Shown one piece after another: positions 6,828 through 14,882 of a DNA stretch of 16,027 bases. Each line of letters opens with the position of its first letter. Positions within the stretch are counted from its first letter, which is position 1. The notes beneath the pieces are model-generated. The model did no database searches, was not told the origin of the DNA, and saw nothing but the letters and a program-made list of their open reading frames with translations. Made by a program: the position numbers and the translations under genes. This DNA comes from Methylococcaceae bacterium (GTDB taxonomy: Bacteria; Pseudomonadota; Gammaproteobacteria; Methylococcales; Methylomonadaceae): positions 1-16,027 of the forward strand of contig SXIZ01000225.1 of NCBI GenBank assembly GCA_005779525.1, read 5' to 3'.

Positions 6828-7214
6828 TTAACGGAAGGTAAAATATTTATGTCCAAAATAGCTGGTCACAACAGGGGTTAACACGCCAATAAGATGCGCT
6901 AACGCTTCGGTGTTTTGCACGATTCCTAAACTTGGAAAGCCCCAGCGCACCAAAGCCACGCTAATGCCAAAGGTTTGCGCTAAGGCGAGCATATTGACTA
7001 TAAAATAATTTAGCGCTTGGCGGCGACTCGTGGTTTTTTGTTGTCCACGGAATACAAAACGACGCATGATGATAAATCCCGAGGTCAAGCCGACAAAGAA
7101 TGCCAACACAATCGCGGTTTCATAAGGCAGCCACATGGAAAATAACATGCGAGAAGACCAGTTGAGTAAGGCCGCTAAGCCACCCGAAAGCAAAAACTTG
7201 AGAAATTGTCGCAT
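6828..7214 (-). CDS. GtrA-family membrane protein
   Basis: The 128-residue product is almost all membrane, with four hydrophobic helices near residues 7-25, 33-52, 68-90 and 98-122. The short basic loop RRFVFRG after helix 2 and the C-terminal HKYFTFR ending are typical of the GtrA family. Members are thought to help move undecaprenyl-linked sugars across the inner membrane, or to assist glycosyltransferases that modify O-antigen, teichoic acid or lipids. It lies 7 bp after the methyltransferase gene, so the two are probably co-transcribed. The usual family-2 glycosyltransferase partner is not next to it. It converges with mltB with only 9 bp between the stop codons and no visible terminator. 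The exact substrate is unknown. Confidence 0.85.
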   Translation of the reverse strand: MRQFLKFLLSGGLAALLNWSSRMLFSMWLPYETAIVLAFFVGLTSGFIIMRRFVFRGQQKTTSRRQALNYFIVNMLALAQTFGISVALVRWGFPSLGIVQNTEALAHLIGVLTPVVTSYFGHKYFTFR

Positions 7215-7221
7215 TTAGACT

Positions 7222-7887
7222 TTATGGCTTTTGTGCAATGATCAAAAATTGTTTACCAAAAAATGGCCACGCTAGCGGTAACGATAAATACAGCTTAACT
7301 GCCATCAAAGGGGGATTCTTGCTACCGGACATGGTGTAGGGCAGAAAACGATCAATTTTGCTCAGCACTTGAAAGCCCTGTAAATTCAAAACCTCGGCCA
7401 TGGAGCTGTCACTGATGGGGATAAAGTGATCCCAATAATCCCAATATACTCCCGGAATAAATTTGATATTGGGTCCCACCGCAATAAATTTACCGCCAGG
7501 TTTTAAACAGCGGAATGCTTCGGCTAACGTAGCTTCAATTAATGATTTGCTGGGTAAGTGTTCCAAAAAATTACTGGTGAAAACCACATCTAAAGCATTA
7601 TCTGCTAAAGGCCAAGGATTAGAGCAATCTTGATGTAAAAATTCTGCGTGACCTGCAATACGCGCACCACACTCTGGATTGAGATCCATCGCATATTTTC
7701 GATGTGCCACAATATTGCGTGAAAACTCCCCCCACCCCGCACCTAAATCGAGCAAGGTCGAGTCCGCAGCAATGTATTGCGAGAAAAAGTCCTGACACAA
7801 AATTCGCCAGACACCATCACGGTAAGCGGCATTCGCTTCAAAGCGTTTTTGATACTCATCCCGCAGTACTTCTGAGCGTTGATCCAT
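7222..7887 (-). CDS. class I SAM-dependent methyltransferase
   Basis: The 221-residue product has a Rossmann-fold methyltransferase core: motif I LLDLGAGWGEF (45-55), an acidic residue Asp68 ending strand 2 (AMDLN), DVVFTSNFLEHL (100-111) as motif IV, and LKPGGKFIAVGP (128-139) as the motif V-VI region. An aromatic stretch, WDYWDHFIPISD (149-160), follows. The C-terminal LYLSLPLAWPFFGKQFLII is hydrophobic and may touch the membrane. Pairing with GtrA suggests methylation of a sugar or a lipid-linked glycan intermediate, but that is inferred from position alone. ATG 7887 is the first in-frame start; the bases AGAAGG just upstream could serve as ribosome-binding site. Confidence 0.85.
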   Translation of the reverse strand: MDQRSEVLRDEYQKRFEANAAYRDGVWRILCQDFFSQYIAADSTLLDLGAGWGEFSRNIVAHRKYAMDLNPECGARIAGHAEFLHQDCSNPWPLADNALDVVFTSNFLEHLPSKSLIEATLAEAFRCLKPGGKFIAVGPNIKFIPGVYWDYWDHFIPISDSSMAEVLNLQGFQVLSKIDRFLPYTMSGSKNPPLMAVKLYLSLPLAWPFFGKQFLIIAQKP

Positions 7888-8092
7888 GGGGTTACCTTCT
7901 ATAAGCAGTATTTAATTATTATGGAATGTTTAAAATTTTACGGTTTTGTCAGTTAGATAAACGAGATTCTCAAAATATTTATCAATAACCTGACAACATT
8001 CCTATTTTTGATGAGGGATATAACCTTGGTATTTTACAAAATATTCCGGGCTGTCATGCTACTGTTTTTGCGCTGGCAAATACTTTGCCGGG
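7888..8092. other. non-coding gap between mshG and the methyltransferase gene
   Basis: About 205 bp without a supported gene, read here as the leader of the methyltransferase-GtrA unit on the minus strand. It holds the nested inverted repeat at 7947-7995 and a small GGCAAA-TAC-TTTGCC hairpin at 8075-8089 right after the mshG stop. That hairpin has no T-run on either strand. Several AT-rich -10-like hexamers occur on the minus strand, but none has a convincing -35 at 16-18 bp, so no promoter is called. Confidence 0.4.
7947..7995. repeat. nested imperfect inverted repeat upstream of the methyltransferase
   Basis: Left arm TGTCAG-TTA-GATAAA (7947-7961) pairs with right arm TTTATC-AATAAC-CTGACA (7978-7995). 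The two six-base blocks match perfectly and are joined by a short asymmetric segment. The loop contains GAGA-T-TCTC (7963-7971), a second palindrome. It lies 60-108 bp before the methyltransferase start, so it could be an operator or a structured leader. Confidence 0.45.
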
Positions 8093-9313
8093 CTAATGCA
8101 TAGCACTGGATAGATTCCACATAGGCAGAAAAATGCCTAAGGCGAGGATCAATACCATGCCACCAATAATGCAAATTAATATAGGTTCGATCGCACTGGA
8201 GATGTTTTTGAGGTCGGTATCAACTTCGGTTTTATAAAAATCAGCAACTTCGAGCAGCATTTCACTAATATTCCCCGTTTCTTCACCCACCATAATCATT
8301 TGAATCACTAAGGTGGGAAATAATTGAGTGTTGCGTGCCATACGGCTGATGGTGTCACCTTTTTCAATACCTAAGCGCATTTGTTCTAATTTGCTGGAAA
8401 CATAGCGGTTGTCGATGGCATCGATCACCAAATTTAAGCCTTGAATTAGCGGTACGCCTGCACTAAGAGTCATCGCAAATGAACGGCAGAAGCGTTCCAT
8501 GGTCGCGCGTTCAACAATACTGCCAATCGCAGGCATGCGTAAGAGGAATTTGTCCCATAATATGCGTCCCTCTGGGGTGTCGATGGCTTTTTTGAAAATC
8601 GCAAAGAGCGCGATCATCATGACTAATAAGTAATACCAGTAATTGACGGTAAAATCTGAAATATTAATTAACAGTGTGGTTTGCCAAGGCAGTTCGGCAT
8701 GCATGGAGTCGAAGACATGTCGAAAAGCCGGAATAACATAAATGTTGATGACTATGATGGCGATACTGATGGCAATCAACACCATGGTTGGGTAGCGTAA
8801 TGCGGATTTGATCCGAGATTGCGTGTCTTTTTCTTGTTCCAAATATTTCGATATTTGTAAAAAAGCACTTTCCAGACCGCCGCTATTTTCACCGACATTA
8901 ATAATGCTGATAAATAAATTACTAAAAATATTTTGATGGTAAAGCAGCGCAGGACTTAATGCCGAGCCGGATTCTAGGCGTTTAGCAATGTCTTTTAAGG
9001 CATCGACTAAAGCGATATTGCGTGTTGATTCGACGAGGCTACGAATAGAACGTACGATCGGGACGCCAGCTTTAGTGAGGCTATACATTTGGCGACTAAA
9101 CAGCATTAAGTCGGTGAGCTCTAAGCTATTTAGCGCTTGCCATTTATTAAATTTTTCGAGTAAATCATTACTGCTGCTGTTAACGCTAATATTGATTGGC
9201 GTTAAACCGCGACTATTTAAAATTTGGGCGGCTTTGAATTGATTTTCGGCTTCAATAATGCTCAGGACCAACTTGCCCTCGGCATTGCGCGCTTTACATT
9301 TAAAATGCGGCAT
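8093..9313 (-). CDS. mshG: MSHA pilus inner-membrane platform protein MshG (GspF/PilC family)
   Basis: This polytopic inner-membrane protein is the platform on which type IV pilin subunits are assembled, driven by the cytoplasmic ATPase MshE. The 406-residue product has the family length and two type II secretion F domains (about 70-195 and 275-398), each with the GE-SG/TG signature: VGENSGGLESAF (140-151) and VGEETGNISEML (342-353). Transmembrane helices lie near 176-197, 224-241 and 376-397. The ATG overlaps the mshE stop by one base (TAATG), so the two are translationally coupled. It is the last gene of the msh operon here. In Vibrio mshG is followed by mshF and the pilin genes, none of which is present. 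Confidence 0.92.
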   Translation of the reverse strand: MPHFKCKARNAEGKLVLSIIEAENQFKAAQILNSRGLTPINISVNSSSNDLLEKFNKWQALNSLELTDLMLFSRQMYSLTKAGVPIVRSIRSLVESTRNIALVDALKDIAKRLESGSALSPALLYHQNIFSNLFISIINVGENSGGLESAFLQISKYLEQEKDTQSRIKSALRYPTMVLIAISIAIIVINIYVIPAFRHVFDSMHAELPWQTTLLINISDFTVNYWYYLLVMMIALFAIFKKAIDTPEGRILWDKFLLRMPAIGSIVERATMERFCRSFAMTLSAGVPLIQGLNLVIDAIDNRYVSSKLEQMRLGIEKGDTISRMARNTQLFPTLVIQMIMVGEETGNISEMLLEVADFYKTEVDTDLKNISSAIEPILICIIGGMVLILALGIFLPMWNLSSAMH

Positions 9314-11013
9314 TATTCATCATCCGAGCTGATACGCAGCACTTCCGCTACCGTTGTAATCCCTTGCGCTGCATATTCGGCAGCGCAGACGGTATAGCGT
9401 TGAAACCCCGGGGTAGCAAGCGCTTTTTCGGTAAAACGTTGCATGTCAGAACAGCGTAAAGCATCCAAGGTTTCGGGCGTAAGTTCTAATAATTCATACA
9501 CCCCAATCCGGCCGCTGTAGCCAGAATGATTACATTGATGGCAGCCCCGCCCGTGTTTAAAGTGCACTTGACTGAAGTCTTTTTGGCAGATTTTTTCCAG
9601 CCATGCGAGCTGTGCCTTCTCTATGACGACAGGCTCGCTACAATATTCACAAATTCTTCGAACTAAGCGTTGCGCAATGATTGCTTTTAAAGCACTGGCT
9701 AAAATATAGCCAGCAACTCCCATATCCATTAAGCGTGTAGCGGTTTCTATGGCGCTGTTAGTATGCAGTGTGGAAAAGACTAAATGCCCAGTAATCGAGG
9801 CACGGATAGCAATTTCGGCAGTTTCGGTATCCCGCATCTCACCTACTAGGATGACATCTGGGTCTTGGCGTAACGCAGAGCGTAATACACTGGCAAAATT
9901 TAGACCGATTTTTTCATTGACCTGAACTTGGTTGATGCGCGGGAGGCTGTATTCTACGGGGTCTTCAGCAGTAATAATTTTGGTTTCAGCGCGATTCACT
10001 TCGGTTAAGGCGGCATATAACGTCGTGGTTTTGCCGCTACCGGTAGGCCCAGTGACCAGTACGAGACCGTGGGGATTATTAATGTATTTTTTGAAATTTT
10101 GCAGGATATTCGTTGGAATCCCGAGATGATTGAGGTTCAATAAGCCATGGGTCTGATCCAGGAGCCGCATGACCACCGATTCACCATTTTGTACGGGCAT
10201 GGTCGATAAACGCACATCGATTGGACGTCCTTTGACGAGGACGCTAAAGCGACCATCTAACGGTAAACGTTTTTCCGAAATATTTAATCCTGCCATCAGC
10301 TTTAGGCGTATGACCAATGCCGAGGCGATATTGACTTCATCCAGAACGTGTTCGATCAATACACCATCCACCCGTTGACGAATACGCAGCACTTTTTCAT
10401 CCGGTTCAATGTGGATATCAGAGGCTTTAATCTGTGCCGCATCATCAAACAGGGATTGCAAAAGCTTTACCACCGGAGCGTCAGCGGTATCCTCATTATT
10501 GAGTAAGGATTTGAGATCGATGTTATTCCCAGAGAGCTCGACATTTAACTTTTCAGCTAGATTACTAATATCAGAAGTTCGACGATAGGATTGATCGATA
10601 ACAGAGAGTAAATCGGATTCACGCACAACGGCAGTGCGTATGGGTTTTTTTAGAATGCGTGACAATTCATCTAGGCCCATGAGATCGGTGGGATCACTCA
10701 TGGCGAGCAATATATCCGTTTCGGTATTTTCTAATACGATGACGCGAAAACGGCGGGCGACGCTTTCAGGCAAGAGTTTAATAGCTTCAGCGTTGCGCGG
10801 AAATCGAAGAATATCCAGAAACGGAATTTGGAGTTGTCGCGATAGAAAGTTGAGTAAATCGGTTTCCTTGATAAAGTTTAAATCAATCAAGGTACGACCT
10901 AATTTGCGTCCACTTTTCTTTTGTTCAGCCAGTGCAGTTAACAATTGATCGTGCGTAATGGCACGATTTTGCACCAGCATATCTCCAATACGGATTTTTT
11001 TGGGTGTTTCCAT
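9313..11013 (-). CDS. mshE: MSHA pilus assembly ATPase MshE (GspE/PilB family)
   Basis: This cytoplasmic hexameric ATPase powers pilus extension. The 566-residue product begins with a MshEN domain carrying two 24-residue motifs (8-31, RIG...EQ; 37-60, KLG...RQ) separated by five residues, the layout known to bind cyclic di-GMP. The central ATPase has SDIHIEP (198-204), Walker A GPTGSGKT (322-329), Walker B ILVGEMRD (388-395) and the His box STLHTNS. A zinc-binding four-cysteine motif follows (Cys455-x-x-Cys458 and Cys491-x-x-Cys494), which marks assembly rather than retraction ATPases. The start ATG 11013 lies 10 bp after the mshN stop. The second motif has Lys37 where Arg is usual. Pilus activity is therefore probably controlled by c-di-GMP. 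Confidence 0.94.
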   Translation of the reverse strand: METPKKIRIGDMLVQNRAITHDQLLTALAEQKKSGRKLGRTLIDLNFIKETDLLNFLSRQLQIPFLDILRFPRNAEAIKLLPESVARRFRVIVLENTETDILLAMSDPTDLMGLDELSRILKKPIRTAVVRESDLLSVIDQSYRRTSDISNLAEKLNVELSGNNIDLKSLLNNEDTADAPVVKLLQSLFDDAAQIKASDIHIEPDEKVLRIRQRVDGVLIEHVLDEVNIASALVIRLKLMAGLNISEKRLPLDGRFSVLVKGRPIDVRLSTMPVQNGESVVMRLLDQTHGLLNLNHLGIPTNILQNFKKYINNPHGLVLVTGPTGSGKTTTLYAALTEVNRAETKIITAEDPVEYSLPRINQVQVNEKIGLNFASVLRSALRQDPDVILVGEMRDTETAEIAIRASITGHLVFSTLHTNSAIETATRLMDMGVAGYILASALKAIIAQRLVRRICEYCSEPVVIEKAQLAWLEKICQKDFSQVHFKHGRGCHQCNHSGYSGRIGVYELLELTPETLDALRCSDMQRFTEKALATPGFQRYTVCAAEYAAQGITTVAEVLRISSDDE

Positions 11014-11023
11014 GATGGGTTCT

Positions 11024-11998
11024 TTATTCGGGCGAGAGTGCAGATTGACGTTGTTTAATATACTCGATAACGGGTGTAGCTAGGCTGTTTTTACGCAGAG
11101 CCTGATCATAGGCTTCTCGCGCAGAGGACGTGTTGCCATTATGCTCTTGAGCGATGGCAAACCCTAACCAATATTCGGCTTTTTCGGGGCGCTGACGTAG
11201 CAACTGTTGGTAAGTCGTGCTGGCTTGATAGGTCTTACCGATTTGTTGCTGAGCGGCACCGAGTAACGCTAGATAGGTTTCATTGCTGGTCTTGGGAGCA
11301 GAGGATTCTAAAATGCGTAGCGCAGCCTGACCTTGTTTTTGGCTAAGTAATGTTTTAGCTTTCAGCCACTGAGTTTGTAACGTGATCGGATTGTGTTCGG
11401 CCATGACAGGGGGGGGCGATGTGTCATTCTGGATGGCTTGGGTGATGTCAGACGCTGGCGTTTTAGCCTTCAAAGCAGGTTTGCTGCGCGGCCGTAATTT
11501 TAATTGGCGATGTGGTTGAGGTTTAATTTGGTTGGCTTCAGAGACTGGCAAATTTTCTGCTACGGTAGTGCTGGTATTTGGGGCGGGGAGTGGCGTCGGT
11601 GCCGTGGCCGTGGCTGAAGCAGCTGTCGGTGTTGGTGTTGGGGTAGATAACGCAAGTGGCGGCTGGGTAACTGTTGGCGCAAGCGCTACGGGCACTGCTG
11701 TTTCGCTAACCATTTTGGGCGGGGGCGCAACGGGAGCATCACGATTGGCTAAAGTGGGATTTGCGGGCACAACTTCGTTGTGTGTACCTCTAAGTAGTTG
11801 CTGATCCAGATTGTTCAGGAGGTCTTCGCGTTGTAAAAACAGGACAATTAAGCCGAGTAAACTGAACACGATGAAAAGTACTGGCTTAAGTTTCCAACGT
11901 TGCTCCGAATGTGCCATCGGTAAAGCCGTGGTTACGGGTATTTTAAGCGTGTCTTTGCGTTGTTCGAGATCACGCAACATTTGGTTGATCAAGCTCAT
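11024..11998 (-). CDS. mshN: MSHA biogenesis protein MshN (TPR protein)
   Basis: The 324-residue product starts MSLINQMLRDLEQRK, the characteristic MshN N-terminus. A single transmembrane helix follows (about 38-56), then a long Pro/Ala/Thr-rich periplasmic spacer (about 70-200) and TPR repeats (about 220-310, for example AALRILESSAP and YWLGFAIAQEHNGNTSSAREAY). MshN is thought to link inner-membrane parts of the machine to the rest of the envelope. ATG 11998 is preferred: it overlaps the mshM stop as ATGA and gives the family N-terminus, whereas TTG 12010 would add four residues. The spacer codons include an eight-base C run (G run at 11409-11416 on the plus strand), the longest G/C run I saw in the window. 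Confidence 0.88.
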   Translation of the reverse strand: MSLINQMLRDLEQRKDTLKIPVTTALPMAHSEQRWKLKPVLFIVFSLLGLIVLFLQREDLLNNLDQQLLRGTHNEVVPANPTLANRDAPVAPPPKMVSETAVPVALAPTVTQPPLALSTPTPTPTAASATATAPTPLPAPNTSTTVAENLPVSEANQIKPQPHRQLKLRPRSKPALKAKTPASDITQAIQNDTSPPPVMAEHNPITLQTQWLKAKTLLSQKQGQAALRILESSAPKTSNETYLALLGAAQQQIGKTYQASTTYQQLLRQRPEKAEYWLGFAIAQEHNGNTSSAREAYDQALRKNSLATPVIEYIKQRQSALSPE

Positions 11999-12903
11999 AC
12001 TATTGGCCAAAAATTAGTCCAGATACTCATCAGAGACACTATTATAAGCCCCAAGTAATAGACTTTGTGACAGCGCAGTAATATAAAGCTCTGATTGGTC
12101 GCTTCCGTATCCCGTGCCGCTGCGTGGATGTAACTTAGACTGACTCGGTGTTTACCTCTACCAAAAGCGACTAATAAGGCTTTATGCGCGAGAATATTAA
12201 TTAATCTTGGAATGCCTTGACTGTAATAGGCCATGGCGAGGCACCCTAACCAGCTGAAATGTAAATTTTGGTTTGCACCTGCGATTGTTAGTCGATGCTG
12301 TAAGTAGGTGCTGATTTGCTTAAACGTGAGTTCCTTCAGTTGATAGCTAAAGGTTATGCGTTGTTTTAATTGGCGAATTTTTTTAAAATTGAGTAGCGTG
12401 TCCAATTCTGGTTGGCCGAACAACACGATTTGGAGTAATTTTTGTTTTTCAGTTTCGAGGTTGGTCAATAATCTTAAGGCTTCCAGAGTCTCGAGCGGCA
12501 TAGCCTGTGCTTCATCAATAATCAGTACTGGGCGGTTTTGACTCTGGGCAGCAAAAATTAGAAAATCATTAATGACGGGTAATAATCTGCTGGGATGGAT
12601 TTTGCGTGCGTTATGAATACCAATTTCATTGGCAATTGCTAAATGGAGTCCCGTGGGTGACAGTCTTGGATTGGGAATATAGGCCGTAATAAAAGGTGAG
12701 CCTAGTTCATTCAATAGTTTACGACAGAGCATGGTTTTGCCTGTGCCCACATTGCCCGTAATTTTGATAAAACCTTCGCCACTTTCTAGAGCAATAATTA
12801 AGGTATTTAATGCCTCGACATGTGTAGGTAAGCCACAAAAAAATTGCGTATCCGGGGTGAGTTTGAAAGGCAATTCCTTAAGGCCAAAAAAGCTCTGATA
12901 CAT
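11995..12903 (-). CDS. mshM: MSHA biogenesis AAA+ ATPase MshM (ExeA-like)
   Basis: The 302-residue product belongs to the ExeA/MshM AAA+ ATPases, which help place or assemble the secretin in the envelope. It begins MYQSFFGLKELPFKLTPD, a family hallmark. It has Walker A GNVGTGKT (50-57), Walker B VLIIDEAQ (126-133) and a sensor region LFGQPEL. A C-terminal hydrophobic segment (about 281-299, YLGLIIVSLMSIWTNF) could anchor it in the inner membrane. The gene lies 15 bp after mshL and overlaps mshN by four bases. No Shine-Dalgarno was seen before ATG 12903, so translation may depend on ribosomes arriving from mshL. The lack of a C-terminal peptidoglycan-binding domain separates it from ExeA proper. 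Confidence 0.9.
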   Translation of the reverse strand: MYQSFFGLKELPFKLTPDTQFFCGLPTHVEALNTLIIALESGEGFIKITGNVGTGKTMLCRKLLNELGSPFITAYIPNPRLSPTGLHLAIANEIGIHNARKIHPSRLLPVINDFLIFAAQSQNRPVLIIDEAQAMPLETLEALRLLTNLETEKQKLLQIVLFGQPELDTLLNFKKIRQLKQRITFSYQLKELTFKQISTYLQHRLTIAGANQNLHFSWLGCLAMAYYSQGIPRLINILAHKALLVAFGRGKHRVSLSYIHAAARDTEATNQSFILLRCHKVYYLGLIIVSLMSIWTNFWPIV

Positions 12904-12918
12904 GCTTAGGGATAAAAT

Positions 12919-14544
12919 TTATTGCCAACGGGGGGTGCGATCAATCTGACGATAATTTTGTTGGCTGCTATCGATGGGGGTTTGCCATTGACTATCGTTA
13001 TTGACCACCGTGGCCTGAAGTAAAATAATTAACTCTGATTTTTGCAGTTTGCCACTGTTCACTCGAAATAAATTACCGACGTAGGGAATGCGCGCTAATC
13101 CAGTCAAGCCTTCTTTATCTTCTTCTCTCGTTTCTTGCATCAGCCCGCCAAGCAAAATGACTTGCCCATTTTTAACCTTCACAATGCTGTCTGATTCGCG
13201 GATAGTATTACGCGCGGTTGGAATTGAAGATTGTTGGCCCTCAATAGAATACTGGCGTTCTAAGCTTTCTACCCGAGTAATCGAAGGGTGAATGTGTAGG
13301 GTGATTTCATCTGCGTCACTAATTTGCGGGGTGACATCCAGCGCTATCCCGGAAAAAAACGCCGATAAAATGGGCGCGGGTTGCACGGCTTGCCCAGAAA
13401 TACTCCCACTACTTAATCCAGGTGAGATACCGGTGATAAACGATTCGTCCTGTCCAACTTTAATAATAGCTTGTTGATTATTCAGTGTTGAAATTCTGGG
13501 ACTGGATAACACATTGGTTTTGCCTTGCGAATCCAACAAATGGATAAGTGCAGTAAAGTCGCCTGCGCTGACGCTAGCCGCTGGAGTGGATAAGGTATAG
13601 ACTAAACCCGCAGTACTGCCCAAGGTCGGGGCAATTTGTAAACCTTTGCGGATGACGCTTTTCCAATCGATGCCATCTTGGTGGCTGTCATTGAGAATGA
13701 CTTCCATAATTTTGGTTTCAAGAATGACTTGGCGCCCTAATTGTTTTTGCGTATCTGCAATAAAACTTTCAATTTCGCGTAATTGCATAGGTTTGGCGCG
13801 TGCAATAATTAAACCTGATTGCTTGTTGATGCTAACACTTGCATTTTTATCGATGGCAATAATGGCTTGCAGCGCGGACTCTAACTCTTTCCAGAAGTCC
13901 GTTAGGGTTGATGAGCGAATTGAGCTACCAGAAGACTGTTGCGTATTTTGCGTGTTTGCAGCATTGTTGGGAGAAGTAGCGCCATATCCCTGTAAGTTTT
14001 GGGCGTTATTGTTTTGCGAATTATTATTGGAATTTGAGGATTGTCCAGACGAAATAAAGGTGTTGGATCTGCCTTCCCGCAATAAATCGATGCGATCAAT
14101 TTTGAAGGTCTTGGTCTGCAGCGTTGCTGGATAAATAATATAGCCAATTTCGCTTTTTTTATAATCATAGCCATAGACTTTTTGCACCGCATCTAATACT
14201 TGTGGAACTGTGACATTTTTCAATTCTAAAGAAATAGTACCCTGCACCTCAGGGTGCACCACCATATTTTCTTTAGTATCCACCACTAAGCCCATAAAAA
14301 AATCACGCGCTTGAACTTCATGCACGGCAATGTTTAGGCGGGGCTGCTGGCGAGTATCTTCAGTGTTTTCTGCTGCAGCTTGAATATCTGGTAGCAATGC
14401 TTCTGTGACAGCTTCAGGTGGACTAATGTTACGCGGAGTAGGATTTAGTTCGGGGGTTGCCTTGGTGGCGGCAGGCGGAGTTGGGGCGCAAGAGGTTAAG
14501 AGTGCGGTATAGGCTAAACTAAGCAAAAGTGCTGATTTATTCAT
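12919..14544 (-). CDS. mshL: MSHA outer-membrane secretin MshL (lipoprotein)
   Basis: MshL forms the multimeric outer-membrane channel through which the pilus exits. The 541-residue precursor has a lipoprotein signal with lipobox L16-T17-S18-C19. A Pro/Thr-rich linker follows, then an STN-type N-domain (about 70-145), an Asn/Gln/Ser-rich insert (about 160-212), a second N-domain region (about 213-270) and the secretin core (about 270-513). The core carries VLSSPRISTLNNQQAIIKVG (345-364) and the signature VKNGQVILLGGLMQETREEDKEGLTGLARIPYVGNLFR (457-494). A short hydrophilic tail ends the protein. ATG 14544 overlaps the mshK stop as ATGA. As with other lipidated secretins, it may reach the outer membrane without a separate pilotin, but that is inferred. 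Confidence 0.94.
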   Translation of the reverse strand: MNKSALLLSLAYTALLTSCAPTPPAATKATPELNPTPRNISPPEAVTEALLPDIQAAAENTEDTRQQPRLNIAVHEVQARDFFMGLVVDTKENMVVHPEVQGTISLELKNVTVPQVLDAVQKVYGYDYKKSEIGYIIYPATLQTKTFKIDRIDLLREGRSNTFISSGQSSNSNNNSQNNNAQNLQGYGATSPNNAANTQNTQQSSGSSIRSSTLTDFWKELESALQAIIAIDKNASVSINKQSGLIIARAKPMQLREIESFIADTQKQLGRQVILETKIMEVILNDSHQDGIDWKSVIRKGLQIAPTLGSTAGLVYTLSTPAASVSAGDFTALIHLLDSQGKTNVLSSPRISTLNNQQAIIKVGQDESFITGISPGLSSGSISGQAVQPAPILSAFFSGIALDVTPQISDADEITLHIHPSITRVESLERQYSIEGQQSSIPTARNTIRESDSIVKVKNGQVILLGGLMQETREEDKEGLTGLARIPYVGNLFRVNSGKLQKSELIILLQATVVNNDSQWQTPIDSSQQNYRQIDRTPRWQ

Positions 14545-14882
14545 CGCGTTATATAGGATCGTTGATGTAAGTGCAGCGTTTGAATTATTCCTTGGTTTCT
14601 AATAGTAACCCGGTTTTCAGTTATTGCAATAATTTGCACATCATTTGGTAGCGTGTCACCTTGCTGGACATGCGTACCATTAATCATTGCTCGTTTGGAG
14701 TGCGCTGAAATCCAAATGCCAGAAAGTTCAAGTAATGTAGGTTTTTGAGAAGCCGTTGATTGCTCAGTGCTCAGGGTGGCAACTGCTTGCTTATCGGGAA
14801 TTGTAGGGTCGCGCAGTTCAGCTGACATAACGTAAACAGGAAAAAGTGCAAGTAAATTGCAGTATATAACTTTATATATCAA
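14541..14882 (-). CDS. mshK: MSHA biogenesis protein MshK (PilP-like)
   Basis: A small periplasmic protein, about 113 residues, expected to connect the inner-membrane MshI/MshJ complex with the MshL secretin, as PilP does in type IVa pili. It has an N-terminal hydrophobic signal, a DPTIPD motif just after it, and a PilP-like beta domain containing LSGIWISAHSKRAMINGTHVQQGD. Signal peptidase cleavage is likely after VMSA. The start chosen is TTG 14882, because AGGAG (14890-14894) stands seven bases before it. An in-frame TTG at 14897 would put that site inside the gene. No in-frame ATG exists before the signal sequence. It overlaps mshJ by 11 bases and mshL by four. Confidence 0.8.
   Translation of the reverse strand: MIYKVIYCNLLALFPVYVMSAELRDPTIPDKQAVATLSTEQSTASQKPTLLELSGIWISAHSKRAMINGTHVQQGDTLPNDVQIIAITENRVTIRNQGIIQTLHLHQRSYITR

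Noticed and set aside
8075..8089. GGCAAA-TAC-TTTGCC hairpin as a terminator for mshG
   Set aside because: The stem is short and AT-rich and no T-run follows on the minus strand.
8046..8094. Direct repeat CCGGGCT (8046-8052 and 8088-8094) around the mshG stop
   Set aside because: Only seven bases long and the flanks diverge quickly; no mobile-element hallmark such as inverted ends or a transposase.
11532..11804. 90-codon Gly/Val-rich open frame on the plus strand
   Set aside because: It is the mirror of the Pro/Ala/Thr-rich spacer of mshN; the composition is explained by the opposite strand.
13646..14134. 162-codon open frame on the plus strand across mshL
   Set aside because: It is antisense to a well-supported secretin gene, and its product shows no recognisable domain.
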